From Pseudomonas cremoricolorata DSM 17059 = NBRC 16634 (GTDB lineage Bacteria > Pseudomonadota > Gammaproteobacteria > Pseudomonadales > Pseudomonadaceae): a stretch of 64,000 nucleotides of DNA. The notes below the pieces were generated by a model. The model saw nothing but the letters and a program-made list of their open reading frames with translations. It ran no database searches and was not told the DNA's origin. Of this stretch, positions 54,901 to 63,281 are shown piece by piece. The stretch lies in NCBI RefSeq assembly GCF_000425745.1, contig NZ_AUEA01000002.1:310001-374000 (forward strand), read 5' to 3'. Made by a program: the position numbers and the translations under genes. Within the stretch, counting starts at the first letter, position 1; each line of letters starts with the position of its first letter.

Positions 54901-56472
54901 CTGCGGATGACGCAATCGCCAAGGCCCATCAGGGTCAGGACGGTGCACCTCGTACCAGGCTTGACCGATACGCATCCAGCGCTGTTCGCCGACGCCATAC
55001 AGGCCGTTTTCCAGGGCTACAGGTTCTTCCGGCTGTCCCTCGTAAGGGCTGCGGTCGGGCGACCACAAGCGCTTGCTACCGTCTTCCAACAGTACCGGCT
55101 GCAAGGTGTCGACCAGCCCACTGCGGGCGAAGCCGCGCGCGACAGCCGAGCCACCCGCCGCCACTACCGCTGCCACCGCGACCGTTTCGGCGACGCCCAG
55201 GAAGTGATCGAGGGCCTCATGTTGATGCCCGTGGCTCCAGTCTTCGACCCCTTCATACACTTCAGAGGCAACCTGGACCACAAGCTGCCCGAGCAGCAGC
55301 GCACCGACCACCGGAATGAAGAAACCGGAAAGCGTCACCAGGCTCAGGCCTGCGGTCTTCCACAGCGCGTGGCGCGCTTTCGCCGCGCCAGCGTCGGCCA
55401 GCGCCGTGGGTACCAACAACAGCTTGGCGTCGGCCCGGATGCCGGCGACCTGCTCTGCCACGAGGCTGGTGAACAGATCGCCGTCGACGCCCACGGCCTG
55501 CAGCGCCAAATCAGGCCGTGCATCCGACAGACGTTTGCCCAACAGCATCAAAAAGGCAGGACGCTGCTCAAGCCCGACCAGCTGACTGAATACCTGGCGG
55601 TAGCCTGGACGCCGCAAATCGGCCAATAGCGCGTTGGTGAGGGCCGCCCAGTCGGCGAAGCGACGGAAGGCCTGCGTGCTATCGCTGGGCAGATACAGCA
55701 CGACGCTGTGCAGCGTGCCCTCGGCATCGCGCAGCTCGATCGCCAGCAGGTCTGCCAGGCGCTGTCCGAGCATGTTCACCCGCTTCGCGGTAGCGTGCAG
55801 GCAAGCCTCGGTACACGGCTCCTGGTCCGTCTCGATCAGACGTTGCAGCGCCGCATGCGCCGGGGCAGACAACTGCCCTTTGAGCGCTGCGATCTGCGCA
55901 GCCAGAAGAAAGCCGGCACGTTTGTCGGCGCTGAGCAGCTCCAGTGTCTCGTTGACGAAAACCCGGTCCAGCAGTTGCTGATAGCGGCTGCCGATATCCT
56001 GCTGGCGACAGTCGGCGATCAGCGCATCGGTGTCGCTGGCGAGCAGATCATAGCCACCGGGGCGCACCACCCCCGTGCCCAGAAAATACGAGGTATTGGC
56101 CGGAAAGTTCTGCATCAACCGCAACAGCGCCGGCTCACGGCGGTACTGCGGTTGCAGGATCGTCCAGCCGGGCAAGGCGATACTGGGAATGCTCGGCTTG
56201 ACCACCAGCCACTCCAGTCGATCGACGCTTTCGTCAGCGCCCAGGTACGCCGCCAGCAAGCCCTGGAAGTGCTGGCGGGCGAAGGCTTGCAGGGAAATCA
56301 GCTCGACGGTCGCCCCGCGCACCTGCTCATGGCTGCTGCGGTATGCCTTGAAGCGGTCGCGCAGGCTATTGATTTGCGCAGGTGTCGCCTCTGTCAGCCA
56401 GGGCGACAACTGCGAACGGATGAAGGCGTCGCTGGGGTGAACCGGCTGCCCGAGGGTCGGTGTTTGAGTCAT
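51976..56472 (-). CDS. Large toxin-like protein with leucine-rich repeats and NEL-type E3 ubiquitin ligase domain
   Basis: A 1498-aa protein, by far the most unusual gene here. Order: residues 1-about 600 resemble the dermonecrotic-toxin-like N-terminal region found in large Pseudomonas proteins, with two hydrophobic stretches (about 374-402 and 425-446) that could insert in a membrane; about 600-990 is helical and unassigned; about 1000-1180 holds six or seven leucine-rich repeats (e.g. LRRLNLGSNELSRIPSAL, LRILNLDHNQI); about 1210-1498 is a NEL-like helical domain with C1294-E-D in NEPLSCEDSTAERF, matching the CxD catalytic motif of IpaH/SspH E3 ligases. There is no N-terminal signal peptide, no secretion-system gene and no obvious immunity gene nearby. 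An AGGAG ribosome-binding site precedes the ATG. Eukaryotic host or predator targets are inferred, not shown. Confidence 0.85.
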   Translation of the reverse strand: MTQTPTLGQPVHPSDAFIRSQLSPWLTEATPAQINSLRDRFKAYRSSHEQVRGATVELISLQAFARQHFQGLLAAYLGADESVDRLEWLVVKPSIPSIALPGWTILQPQYRREPALLRLMQNFPANTSYFLGTGVVRPGGYDLLASDTDALIADCRQQDIGSRYQQLLDRVFVNETLELLSADKRAGFLLAAQIAALKGQLSAPAHAALQRLIETDQEPCTEACLHATAKRVNMLGQRLADLLAIELRDAEGTLHSVVLYLPSDSTQAFRRFADWAALTNALLADLRRPGYRQVFSQLVGLEQRPAFLMLLGKRLSDARPDLALQAVGVDGDLFTSLVAEQVAGIRADAKLLLVPTALADAGAAKARHALWKTAGLSLVTLSGFFIPVVGALLLGQLVVQVASEVYEGVEDWSHGHQHEALDHFLGVAETVAVAAVVAAGGSAVARGFARSGLVDTLQPVLLEDGSKRLWSPDRSPYEGQPEEPVALENGLYGVGEQRWMRIGQAWYEVHRPDPDGPWRLRHPQRPEAYGPVVESNGQRGWRMQLSRPLEWHNTARMLSTLWPQVPALESAQTLQVLRIAGMDGDELRGLLVENRPAPANLLDTLRRFDARKRIDRFFAHLAEQHPQPDKQIQAWCLAQPGIAGLDAQALGDSLLRQQARFTQPLLEHLSAPTLPEDPLRTLLQRDFPGLPDLYAEQALEGVEDVQREVALTEQRVPLALARRARSLRQLARLSRAVEGLTFDSAYGDDSADLAVALLRRLPNWPLALNIEVREGSAWGRRVAIMDPQGPDAALRVLAHVNGRFELYDAQMQALDVEVDEPAGLFEALAALLAPEQTQALGLSGHEPAEQLRERLLQSLPVQATRRLQLLGWRAEAPWFNPGQRLPDGRVGYLLSGRGQSSASHRMLRERIRALYPGFTDQRVERYLQGLLAASDSPFELLMQQEANYQRMDHALLRWEAAQGAQTTQRARQQMAARLRQCWRLQGEVELDSNDQELGMRLDISGLPVLELPEMPQELEMSHVSVLVVRSTRLREVPTSFLRGFSDLRRLNLGSNELSRIPSALGYLSRLRILNLDHNQIRVDEAGEGILAALPQLSSLNLSYNPLGDFRLRFHYLSRLAWVSLRYCQLSTWPSGLDLCGFLDTADLRNNQLSEIPDTTLQMPLAYRRTLLVQGNPLPAEQLDLLFSLTEHDQAHGDATLGASHPSGPAATRELWLAQAGAEGRGAREERWDLLFGLPHSGGLLTLLGELQNTADFTGAADYLCEQVWSMLTALEADADLRSQVFVRANEPLSCEDSTAERFSDLQVLVLETQATADAAYHERGARLVSLGQRLWRLARVEQFARQDMLQRSAEGRGVDEIEVSLYYRIHLAEALDLPLQPRSMHYASVARVSPQQLQAALNFVRSGETREALAESLSQRTFWQRYLDTRHPALFSQLHEQYADEGSRLDEQQDTLDSEQYRQRWQVLSTRRESALHALRVRLTLDVLDEEAIGVIHV

Positions 56473-56551
56473 GGAAAGCTCCTCTTGGTAAGGAGCGCCA
56501 CAGTGCGGGGATGTGTATCGCGGCAGCAGGAGGAATGGTTGCCCTGCGCGG

Positions 56552-57571
56552 CTAGGGCTTCGCTGCGCTCACGCTCAGGGTGCGGTAATGCCCGGGGTTG
56601 CAGCCGAACCATTTGCGGAAGGCCTTGTAGAACGAGCTGCTGTCGGCATAACCGAGGCGTTCGGCGATGGTTTCCATGGCCGCACCCTGCTCGGCCAGCC
56701 AGGCCACCGCCAGCTCGCGCCGCACACTGTCTTTCAGACCCTGGTAGGTCTGGCCCTCGTCGGCCAGACGACGGCGCAGGGTCGACACCGACAGGCACAG
56801 CGTGCGCGCCAGCCGCTCGGCGTCTGGCCAGGTCGCCGGGTCGAGCTGCATCAGGTCGGCACGAATGCGCCGGCCCAGGCTGGTCGGGTCGCGGTACCTC
56901 ACCAGAATGTTGCCCGGCGCCTGGGCGAGAAACTGCTGCAACTCATCGGCAGTACGGCGGATCGGCTGGTCAAGGCAGCTGCCCTCGATGATCAGGCGGG
57001 TGCTGGGCATGGCGAAGCGCAGGTTGTCCGAGAACATCACCTGATAGTCGTCGCAGTACTGCGGCTGCTGCGCACGCAGGTCGACGGCGAGTATGGCGAT
57101 GCGCCGGCCCGCCAACCAGCAGGCCAGGCCGTGAATGAGCATGAACAGGGTGAAGTAGGTGAAGGCCCGCGCCGGCTGCCGATGCGCTTCGAGCAGCACC
57201 ACCTGGGCCACGCTGTGCTCGCGTACCAGCCGCGGCTTGCAGCCCTCGAGTGCCAGCGCCAGGTAAGCCAGGGCGGTGTCGATGCCCTCGCCGACGCTGG
57301 CCTGGGCCATGCTCGCGCGGCCCATGAAGGCCAGGCTGCCGCTGGGCAAGCCGCGGGCATCCATGGCGAAGAATTCATCGCGGCAATGCCGAGCCAGTTG
57401 GCGCCACAGCGCTGCGTAGGTCTGGCTGGGCACCCGGGCATCGACCCGCTGCAGTTGCCGAGGGTCGATACCGACGCGGGTCAGCAATGAGTCGGTGTCG
57501 GGCCCGGGTTGGCAGCTTTGCAGCAGTGCTTCACGCACCAGGTGCATGGAGATGGTGTCTTTGTCGCTCAT
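56552..57571 (-). CDS. AraC-family regulator with arabinose-binding-like N-domain
   Basis: A 339-aa regulator of the type that has a large N-terminal ligand domain (QPGPDTDSLLTRVGIDPRQL at the start) and a single C-terminal AraC DNA-binding domain about residues 240-335, with LCLSVSTLRRRLADEGQTY and LGYADSSSFYKAFRKWFG. It lies on the same strand 79 bp upstream of the NEL-like gene and 66 bp downstream of chrR. Regulators of this form often control fatty-acid or aromatic catabolism, so the beta-oxidation operon beyond the NEL-like gene is a reasonable target. Inducer is unknown. Confidence 0.92.
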   Translation of the reverse strand: MSDKDTISMHLVREALLQSCQPGPDTDSLLTRVGIDPRQLQRVDARVPSQTYAALWRQLARHCRDEFFAMDARGLPSGSLAFMGRASMAQASVGEGIDTALAYLALALEGCKPRLVREHSVAQVVLLEAHRQPARAFTYFTLFMLIHGLACWLAGRRIAILAVDLRAQQPQYCDDYQVMFSDNLRFAMPSTRLIIEGSCLDQPIRRTADELQQFLAQAPGNILVRYRDPTSLGRRIRADLMQLDPATWPDAERLARTLCLSVSTLRRRLADEGQTYQGLKDSVRRELAVAWLAEQGAAMETIAERLGYADSSSFYKAFRKWFGCNPGHYRTLSVSAAKP

Positions 57572-57637
57572 CGAACGGGCGCCGGGGTTCAGGTAGTGGC
57601 CATCTTACCCAGCGGCGCAGCGCAGACAAGCCCTGGC

Positions 57638-58195
57638 TCAGACGGCGCGGTTGAGCTTGACCCAGCCGGCGAAGCGATCGATGAAGGTTTGCAGGAACGG
57701 CCGGGTCTTTTCATTGAGTTTGCCGGCGTCGTCGAACAGGTTGGCGGCGCCACCGACATAGGCCTCGGGCATCTGCATGCACGGCATGTCGAGGAACACC
57801 AGCGTCTGGCGTACGGCATGGTTGGCACCGAAACCGCCCAGTGCGCCCGGAGAAACGCTGACCACCGCCGCAGGCTTGCCGCCCCAGGCGCTCTCGCCGT
57901 AGGGACGCGAGCCGACGTCGATGGCGTTCTTCAGGCACCCTGGCATCGAGCGGTTGTATTCGGGGGTGACGAACAACACCGCGTCGCTGCCGCGAATCTC
58001 GTCGCGAAAGCGCTTCCAGGCCTCAGGCGCATTGGCTTCGGCATCTTCGTTGTACAGCGGCAGGTCACCGATCTCGACGATCTTCAGCGACAGGCTCGAA
58101 GGCGCCAGCTCAGACAACGCCCGCGCAACCTGGCGGTTATAGGAATCCTTGCGCAGGCTACCGACGACAACCGCTACGGAATACTCATGGCTCAT
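57638..58195 (-). CDS. chrR: NAD(P)H-dependent FMN reductase (ChrR-like quinone/chromate reductase)
   Basis: A 185-aa flavodoxin-fold reductase with the FMN-phosphate loop VVGSLRKDSYNRQVA near the N-terminus and the second FMN region VTPEYNRSMPGCLKNAID. It closely resembles P. putida ChrR, a soluble enzyme that reduces quinones and, incidentally, chromate and protects against oxidative stress. The ATG at 58195 is preferred to an ATG four codons upstream because the family begins at that position. It is divergent from the small 72-aa gene. Confidence 0.93.
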   Translation of the reverse strand: MSHEYSVAVVVGSLRKDSYNRQVARALSELAPSSLSLKIVEIGDLPLYNEDAEANAPEAWKRFRDEIRGSDAVLFVTPEYNRSMPGCLKNAIDVGSRPYGESAWGGKPAAVVSVSPGALGGFGANHAVRQTLVFLDMPCMQMPEAYVGGAANLFDDAGKLNEKTRPFLQTFIDRFAGWVKLNRAV

Positions 58196-58350
58196 GGTGC
58201 TCTCCAACCTCTGCTGTGAAAGGAACGCTGTAGTTATAGATGACCACCATTACGCCTCAGGGTTTTTTTCCTTTGCAGGGAAAACTTACCGCTGCCCGCA
58301 CAGGTCTATGGCTACAGACATTTCTTCATATTTCAGAGGTTTCCTCGCAC

Positions 58351-58569
58351 ATGGCAGCAGTAATGGTCGGCCAGTTCCACGCCCGTGACGCCGAAGGCCG
58401 TATCTATCCCGTCCACGAGTTCCAGGAGTCGACCCTGCAGGCCGATGGCAATGTGCTGGGCGCGCCGATCGTCACCTACCGCCTGGCGATAGGTGATCGG
58501 GTCAATCATCTGGGGGAAAACCGCTTCGAACTGGTCGCCAGCGGAGTCGAACTGATTCGCGTGCCCTGA
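58351..58569 (+). CDS. Small hypothetical protein (72 aa)
   Basis: A 72-aa soluble protein without signal peptide or membrane segment, with beta-strand-like pattern VGQFHARDAEGRIYPVHEFQ followed by VTYRLAIGDRVNHLGENRF. I place the start at 58351, preceded by AGAGG 11 bp upstream; an ATG at 58363 would shorten it by 4 residues. It is convergent with dnaQ. I do not recognise the family. The sequence is compact and codon use fits the neighbours, so it looks real. Confidence 0.65.
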   Translation: MAAVMVGQFHARDAEGRIYPVHEFQESTLQADGNVLGAPIVTYRLAIGDRVNHLGENRFELVASGVELIRVP

Positions 58570-58631
58570 GTGGCTTTACCCGGTCTGCTGGCAAGGCCTG
58601 GGCTTTGCCATCACACCGGATACCCTGCGCT

Positions 58632-59378
58632 TCAGCCCGCTTCGATGGTTTGCCACAACGCAGGTGCACCTGCAGCCTTGGCCACCGCTTCCAGCCGTTC
58701 GGCATGGGCTTGCAGCTCTGCCGCGCTGGCCATTAACACCTGGCCTGGCTGACGGCCCAGCACCCGCCGAATCTCACTGGGCGCCGCCTGTTGACCATCC
58801 TGGCGCTCGGCGCCACTGCCGGCCAGCGACAGGCTGGTCTGCCCCCCGGTCATCGCCAGATAGACATCGGCCAGCAGCTCGGCATCGAGCAGTGCACCGT
58901 GCAGCTCACGGCCGGAGTTGTCGATGCCATAGCGTTTGCACAGCGCATCGAGGCTGTTGCGCTGCCCCGGATGGCGCGAACGGGCCATCATCAGGGTGTC
59001 GAGAATCGGACAATGCTGAGCAATATCGGCGCGCTGCGACTGCCCCACCAAAGCGAATTCGTTGTTGATGAAGCCCACGTCGAACGCCGCGTTGTGGATG
59101 ACCAGCGTGGCGCCGTCGATGAACGCGAAGAACTCGTCAGCCACCTCGGCGAAGCGCGGCTTGCCGATCAGGAAGGCGTCGGTGATGCCGTGCACGCCGA
59201 TGGCGCCCTCGTCACTTTCGCGGTCGGGCTGCAGATAAACGTGGAAATGCCGCCCGGTCAGGCGCCGACCGACCACTTCGACACAACCGATTTCGATGAC
59301 CCGATGACCTTCGGTGACCGGCATACCGGTGGTTTCGGTGTCGAGAATGACCAGACGTTTGTCTTGCTGCTGCTCCAC
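58632..59378 (-). CDS. dnaQ: DNA polymerase III epsilon subunit (3'-5' proofreading exonuclease)
   Basis: A 248-aa DEDDh exonuclease. Exo I is D13-x-E15 in VILDTETTG; Exo II is HNAAFDVGF; Exo III is HGALLDAELLADVY with the DEDDh histidine. A clamp-binding hexapeptide QTSLSL follows the catalytic domain, as in E. coli epsilon, and a C-terminal tail binds alpha. I chose the GTG at 59378 because GGAG precedes it by 9 bp; a TTG at 59393 is the alternative. The gene is downstream of rnhA on the same strand after 70 bp. Confidence 0.95.
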   Translation of the reverse strand: MEQQQDKRLVILDTETTGMPVTEGHRVIEIGCVEVVGRRLTGRHFHVYLQPDRESDEGAIGVHGITDAFLIGKPRFAEVADEFFAFIDGATLVIHNAAFDVGFINNEFALVGQSQRADIAQHCPILDTLMMARSRHPGQRNSLDALCKRYGIDNSGRELHGALLDAELLADVYLAMTGGQTSLSLAGSGAERQDGQQAAPSEIRRVLGRQPGQVLMASAAELQAHAERLEAVAKAAGAPALWQTIEAG

Positions 59379-59448
59379 AGGTGGTGACTCCAACGTGCAT
59401 CTCGGGAAAGGTGGCGATTGTACCTGAGGGAGGTCGCGCGTGTCGGGC

Positions 59449-59886
59449 TCAGCGCAGCTCGTCGACGCCGCGGTTGGCCAACTGGTCGGCGCGCTCGTTG
59501 CCGGGGTGGCCGATGTGCCCGCGTACCCACTTCCAGGTGACCTTGTGGCGGTTGACCTGCTCGTCGAGCAGACGCCACAGGTCGGCGTTCTTCACCGGCT
59601 CTTTGGCGGCGGTCTTCCAGCCACGTTTCTTCCAGTTGACCATCCACTCGGTGATGCCTTTCATCACGTACTGCGAGTCGGTGGTCAGCACCACGTCGCA
59701 TTCGCGGGTCAGCACCATCAGGCCCTGGATCGCGGCCATCAGCTCCATACGGTTGTTGGTGGTGTTGCGCTCGCCGCCCCACAACTCTTTTTCCTGGCCC
59801 TTGTAGACGATCAGGACGCCCCAGCCACCCAGGCCAGGATTGCCCTTGCAGGCACCATCGGTGTAGATCTCGATGCTTTCGCTCAT
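59449..59886 (-). CDS. rnhA: Ribonuclease HI
   Basis: A 145-aa type 1 RNase H that removes RNA from RNA-DNA hybrids. All four catalytic acids are present: D10 (IYTDGACKG), E48 (NRMELMAA), D70 (LTTDSQYV) and D134 (NERADQLA). Length equals the E. coli enzyme to within ten residues. It lies between a methyltransferase gene (14 bp upstream) and dnaQ, all transcribed leftward, which suggests a three-gene operon. Confidence 0.97.
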   Translation of the reverse strand: MSESIEIYTDGACKGNPGLGGWGVLIVYKGQEKELWGGERNTTNNRMELMAAIQGLMVLTRECDVVLTTDSQYVMKGITEWMVNWKKRGWKTAAKEPVKNADLWRLLDEQVNRHKVTWKWVRGHIGHPGNERADQLANRGVDELR

Positions 59887-59900
59887 GTACCGCTCATTGA

Positions 59901-60689
59901 CTAGAAGTTATCGACCGTCGGTGGCGCCGCCGAGCGATCGCTGCGCCGGCGATTGACCTTGGCCAGGGGCAGCGGCAGCAGCTTGCCCATCGGCTCGCGG
60001 CGTTCCTGGCGCAGCGGCCTGAGGCCGATCACCATCTTGCGCGCCACCAGTACGTAGACCCCGCCACCGCCTAGCTGCCAGGCACCGGCACGGCGTTCCC
60101 AGCCGCTCAGGCGTTGCTGCCAGGCCGGCGAGGCAAGCGGCGGACGATAGCACCCGAACCGGCGTTTCTCCAGCGCGAAGCCCAGCAGGTTGAGCCAGTC
60201 GCCGACGCGCGAGGCAGAAATGCAGCGGGCCTTGCGCAACGCGCCTTTGCCCAGCAGGTGGCGCAGGCCCCAACCGCTGTAGGGGTTGATGCCGACGATC
60301 AGCAGGTGCCCGCCGGGGCGCACCGCCTTGGCCGCTTCGCGCAGCAGGCCGTGGGGGGAAATGCTGAAATCCAGGCCGTGCTGCAACACCACCACGTCGG
60401 CGGCATGTTCACTGAGCGGCCAGGCCTGCTCTTCGCAGACGATTTCAACCCCGGCGAACGGCGCCCCCAGACGCACCGTGCGTTGCACCTGCGGGGCGCT
60501 GGGCGGCGCCTCGGCGCAGGGGCCGTAGTGCACCAGAAAGCCGCCGAACAAGCGCTGCAGCTCGTCTTCGAGCAGCATCTGTTCTTCCCTGAGCATCAAT
60601 TGCCCCACAGGTCCGTTGAACCAGTCGCGGGCCAGGGCAGTCAACTCCAGCCACTGCGCATCGGCCTGGGCAAACGCTTCATCGCTCAT
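59901..60689 (-). CDS. Class I SAM-dependent methyltransferase (type 11-like)
   Basis: A 262-aa protein with a Rossmann methyltransferase fold: [14 protein letters not shown] and a [15 protein letters not shown] motif (post-II/motif III region) are visible, while a textbook motif I is not obvious. The C-terminus is basic and ends in Ser/Pro-rich sequence. It is divergent from gloB and lies upstream of rnhA in the same orientation, an arrangement typical of pseudomonads. The ATG at 60689 has GGAGAG upstream. Substrate unknown; it may modify RNA, protein or a small molecule. Confidence 0.88.
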   Translation of the reverse strand: MSDEAFAQADAQWLELTALARDWFNGPVGQLMLREEQMLLEDELQRLFGGFLVHYGPCAEAPPSAPQVQRTVRLGAPFAGVEIVCEEQAWPLSEHAADVVVLQHGLDFSISPHGLLREAAKAVRPGGHLLIVGINPYSGWGLRHLLGKGALRKARCISASRVGDWLNLLGFALEKRRFGCYRPPLASPAWQQRLSGWERRAGAWQLGGGGVYVLVARKMVIGLRPLRQERREPMGKLLPLPLAKVNRRRSDRSAAPPTVDNF

Positions 60690-60774
60690 CGCACTCTCCG
60701 TCAAAGGTTTCTCGCACCGCGCCATCGCAGCTAAGATGCCCCCATGTCCCGCCAGGTGAATCGGATAACCGCAC

Positions 60775-61551
60775 ATGATACAGATCGATGCCCTACCCGC
60801 TTTCTCCGACAACTACATCTGGTTGTTACAGGATACTGCCACACAGCGTTGCGCCGTGGTCGACCCAGGTGACGCCCAGCCGGTGCTCGACTGGCTCGGT
60901 GCGCACCCCCAGTGGCAGCTCACCGACATTCTCATCACCCATCACCATCAGGATCACGTCGGCGGCGTAGAGGCGCTCAAGGCCGCCACCGGCGCCCGCG
61001 TGCTCGGCCCGGCTGCGGAGTCGATCCCGGCCCGCGACGTGGCGCTGAGCGACGGTGACCGCGTGCAGGCCCTGGGCCTGGACTTCGAAGTGCTGGCAGT
61101 ACCCGGGCATACCCTGGGGCATATCGCGTTCTACAGTGCGCCTCCTCGGCCGGTGCTGTTCAGCGGCGACACCCTGTTCGCCGGTGGCTGTGGACGCTTG
61201 TTCGAGGGCACCCCGGCGCAGATGCATGCCTCGCTCGAGCGGCTGGCGGCGCTGCCGGAAGGCACCGAAGTGTACTGCGCCCACGAGTACACCCTGAGCA
61301 ACCTGCGCTTCGCCCAGGCGGTCGAGCCCGACAACGCGGTGTTGCAGCAGCGTCTGGCGGATGTCGAGCGACTGCGAGCCGAGCAGCGCATCACCCTGCC
61401 CTCGCGCATTGGGCTGGAGCGTCAGACCAACCCTTTCATACGCACCACTGAAACATCCGTTAAACAAAAAGCAGACGAATGGACGGGCGACGCAAACCTC
61501 ACTCCCGTATCGGTTTTTGCTGCCCTGAGGTCATGGAAGAACGAGTTCTGA
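60775..61551 (+). CDS. gloB: Hydroxyacylglutathione hydrolase (glyoxalase II)
   Basis: A 258-aa metallo-beta-lactamase-fold enzyme that hydrolyses S-lactoylglutathione to lactate and glutathione in methylglyoxal detoxification. The metal motif H56-x-H58-x-D60-H61 is present ([11 protein letters not shown]), followed by [29 protein letters not shown] and a C-terminal glutathione-binding region with NPFIRT. Length is normal. It is divergent from the methyltransferase gene (85 bp) and followed after 99 bp by mltD, which has its own promoter. Confidence 0.97.
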   Translation: MIQIDALPAFSDNYIWLLQDTATQRCAVVDPGDAQPVLDWLGAHPQWQLTDILITHHHQDHVGGVEALKAATGARVLGPAAESIPARDVALSDGDRVQALGLDFEVLAVPGHTLGHIAFYSAPPRPVLFSGDTLFAGGCGRLFEGTPAQMHASLERLAALPEGTEVYCAHEYTLSNLRFAQAVEPDNAVLQQRLADVERLRAEQRITLPSRIGLERQTNPFIRTTETSVKQKADEWTGDANLTPVSVFAALRSWKNEF

Positions 61552-61586
61552 TAACCCCAAGATATATCTGAAGGCGGGGCAAAGGT

Positions 61587-61615
61587 TGACCAGGCAGGAA
61601 GCGGTTCCTAGAATC
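61587..61615 (+). promoter_or_regulatory. Near-consensus sigma-70 promoter of mltD
   Basis: TTGACC (61587-61592), 17-bp spacer, TAGAAT (61610-61615). It should start transcription near 61622, about 30 nt before the mltD ATG. Confidence 0.7.
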
Positions 61616-61650
61616 GCCCAACTTTTTTGCCCGGATGAACGTACCCGCCG

Positions 61651-63102
61651 ATGTCATTGTCCAGCCGCAGAACCTCTCATTCCCTCGCCTTGAGGCGCCT
61701 GGCGCAAGCCAGCGCACTGGCCCTGACAGCCACCCTGGTGGGTTGCCAGAGCGCGCCCAAGGTCACGGAAACCGACAGCGTTCGCGCGCCCGACTATCAG
61801 GCGCGGATCAAGCACAGGCCCGCGCCGCGGGTGATCGCGCCAGCGGTCAAGCCGCCGCCGCAGGATGTCTGGGTGCGCATGCGCGAAGGCTTCGTGCTGC
61901 AAGACATCGACGTCAACCCGCGCATCGAACAGCAACGCCTGTGGTTCGCCAGCAACTCGCGTTCGGTCGAAGCGCTGGGTGAGCGTGGCAGCCTGTACAT
62001 GCACTTCATCGTCGAGCGTCTCGAAGAGCGCGACATGCCGCTGGAGCTGGCGCTGCTGCCGGCCATCGAGAGCGCCTACAACCCCATGGCCTACTCGCGT
62101 GCGCATGCCGTCGGCCTGTGGCAGTTCATTCCGTCCACCGGGCGCAGCTTCAACCTGCGTCAGACCCACTTCTACGATGGCCGACGCGACATCACCGCCT
62201 CGACCAACGCCGCGCTGGACTACCTCAGCCGCCTGCACGACATGTTCAACGGCGACTGGCTGCTGGCACTGGCGGCCTACAACGCCGGCGAAGGCACGGT
62301 GAGCCGGGCCATCGAACGCAACGAACGCCTGGGCCTGCCGACCGATTACTGGAACCTGCCACTGCCGCAGGAAACCCGTGACTACGTACCCAAGCTGCTG
62401 GCCTTGTCGCAGATCGTCAACACCCCCGAAGCCTATGGCGTGAACCTCAGCCCGATCGCCAACCAGCCCTACTTCGAGGCAATCACGATCAATGAGCGGC
62501 TCGACCTGTCGCGGGTAGCCGCCTTCGCCGACATCGACGAAGACGAACTGATCCAGCTCAACCCGGCCTTCAAGAAGCGCATGACCGTCGATGGTCCGCA
62601 GCAGTTGCTGGTGCCGACGGCCAAGGCGCAGTTGTTGGCAGCCAGCCTGTCCAACCTGAATGCTGAACAGCTGGTCAGCCTGCAACCGAACAAGGCGGTC
62701 TTCCAGGCCGCCCTCGCCGAAGCCCGGGCGCCGGCGGCGGCTCCAGCCGGTGCGCGCAGCTACCGGGTCAAGCGTGGCGACAACCTCGGCGCCATCGCCA
62801 GGGCCAACCGCGTGTCGGTGCGTGACATCCAGCGCTGGAACCGTCTGTCGGGCAGCAGCCTCAGAGCCGGCCAGGTGCTTGCCCTGCGCGGCGCCAGTGC
62901 ACCGAGCGCACCCAGTGCAGCAGCCAACCGTGTGGCCGCTGCGCAAACGCGCTCGACGCAATACAAGGTACGCAAGGGCGATTCGCTGTACCTGGTGGCC
63001 AAGCGCTTCAACGTAGAAATGCAGCACCTCAAGCGCTGGAATCCGCGCAGCGGCAAGGCGCTCAAACCCGGCCAGACCCTGACCGTCTACCTCGGCCACT
63101 GA
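61651..63102 (+). CDS. mltD: Membrane-bound lytic murein transglycosylase D
   Basis: A 483-aa lipoprotein that cleaves peptidoglycan between MurNAc and GlcNAc. The lipobox ends at C32 (TATLVGC) after a basic N-terminus; the SLT catalytic glutamate is E140 in LLPAIESAYNP, with AYNAGEGTVSRAI downstream; two LysM repeats near residues 370-415 and 435-480 (SYRVKRGDNLGAIA, YKVRKGDSLYLVA) bind glycan. Architecture and length match MltD. The start ATG has no strong ribosome-binding site, but the signal peptide confirms it. Confidence 0.95.
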   Translation: MSLSSRRTSHSLALRRLAQASALALTATLVGCQSAPKVTETDSVRAPDYQARIKHRPAPRVIAPAVKPPPQDVWVRMREGFVLQDIDVNPRIEQQRLWFASNSRSVEALGERGSLYMHFIVERLEERDMPLELALLPAIESAYNPMAYSRAHAVGLWQFIPSTGRSFNLRQTHFYDGRRDITASTNAALDYLSRLHDMFNGDWLLALAAYNAGEGTVSRAIERNERLGLPTDYWNLPLPQETRDYVPKLLALSQIVNTPEAYGVNLSPIANQPYFEAITINERLDLSRVAAFADIDEDELIQLNPAFKKRMTVDGPQQLLVPTAKAQLLAASLSNLNAEQLVSLQPNKAVFQAALAEARAPAAAPAGARSYRVKRGDNLGAIARANRVSVRDIQRWNRLSGSSLRAGQVLALRGASAPSAPSAAANRVAAAQTRSTQYKVRKGDSLYLVAKRFNVEMQHLKRWNPRSGKALKPGQTLTVYLGH

Positions 63103-63137
63103 CACGCTTCGGGCAACACCGTGCCCGCTGTTCATCA

Positions 63138-63156
63138 CGCCCCGCCGCGCGGGGCG
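63138..63156 (+). terminator. Hairpin downstream of mltD
   Basis: CGCCCCGC (63138-63145) and GCGGGGCG (63149-63156) form an 8-bp perfect stem with a 3-nt loop, without T-run, 35 bp after the mltD stop. Confidence 0.4.
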
Positions 63157-63281
63157 CAGATGCCCTCGCGCAATGCCGCGCCAGCCCTGGCGCAACGCCT
63201 TTCCGGGGTCTCTTTTTCCATCCCTGACAAGCTGTTACTGTAGCCCGACCCAAGCCCAACGCCTCTGGATCGGATGCCGAC

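Noticed and set aside
53869..55629. 586-codon plus-strand frame inside the NEL-like gene
   Set aside because: His/Arg/Gln-rich antisense frame with no recognisable motif, caused by codon bias of the real gene.
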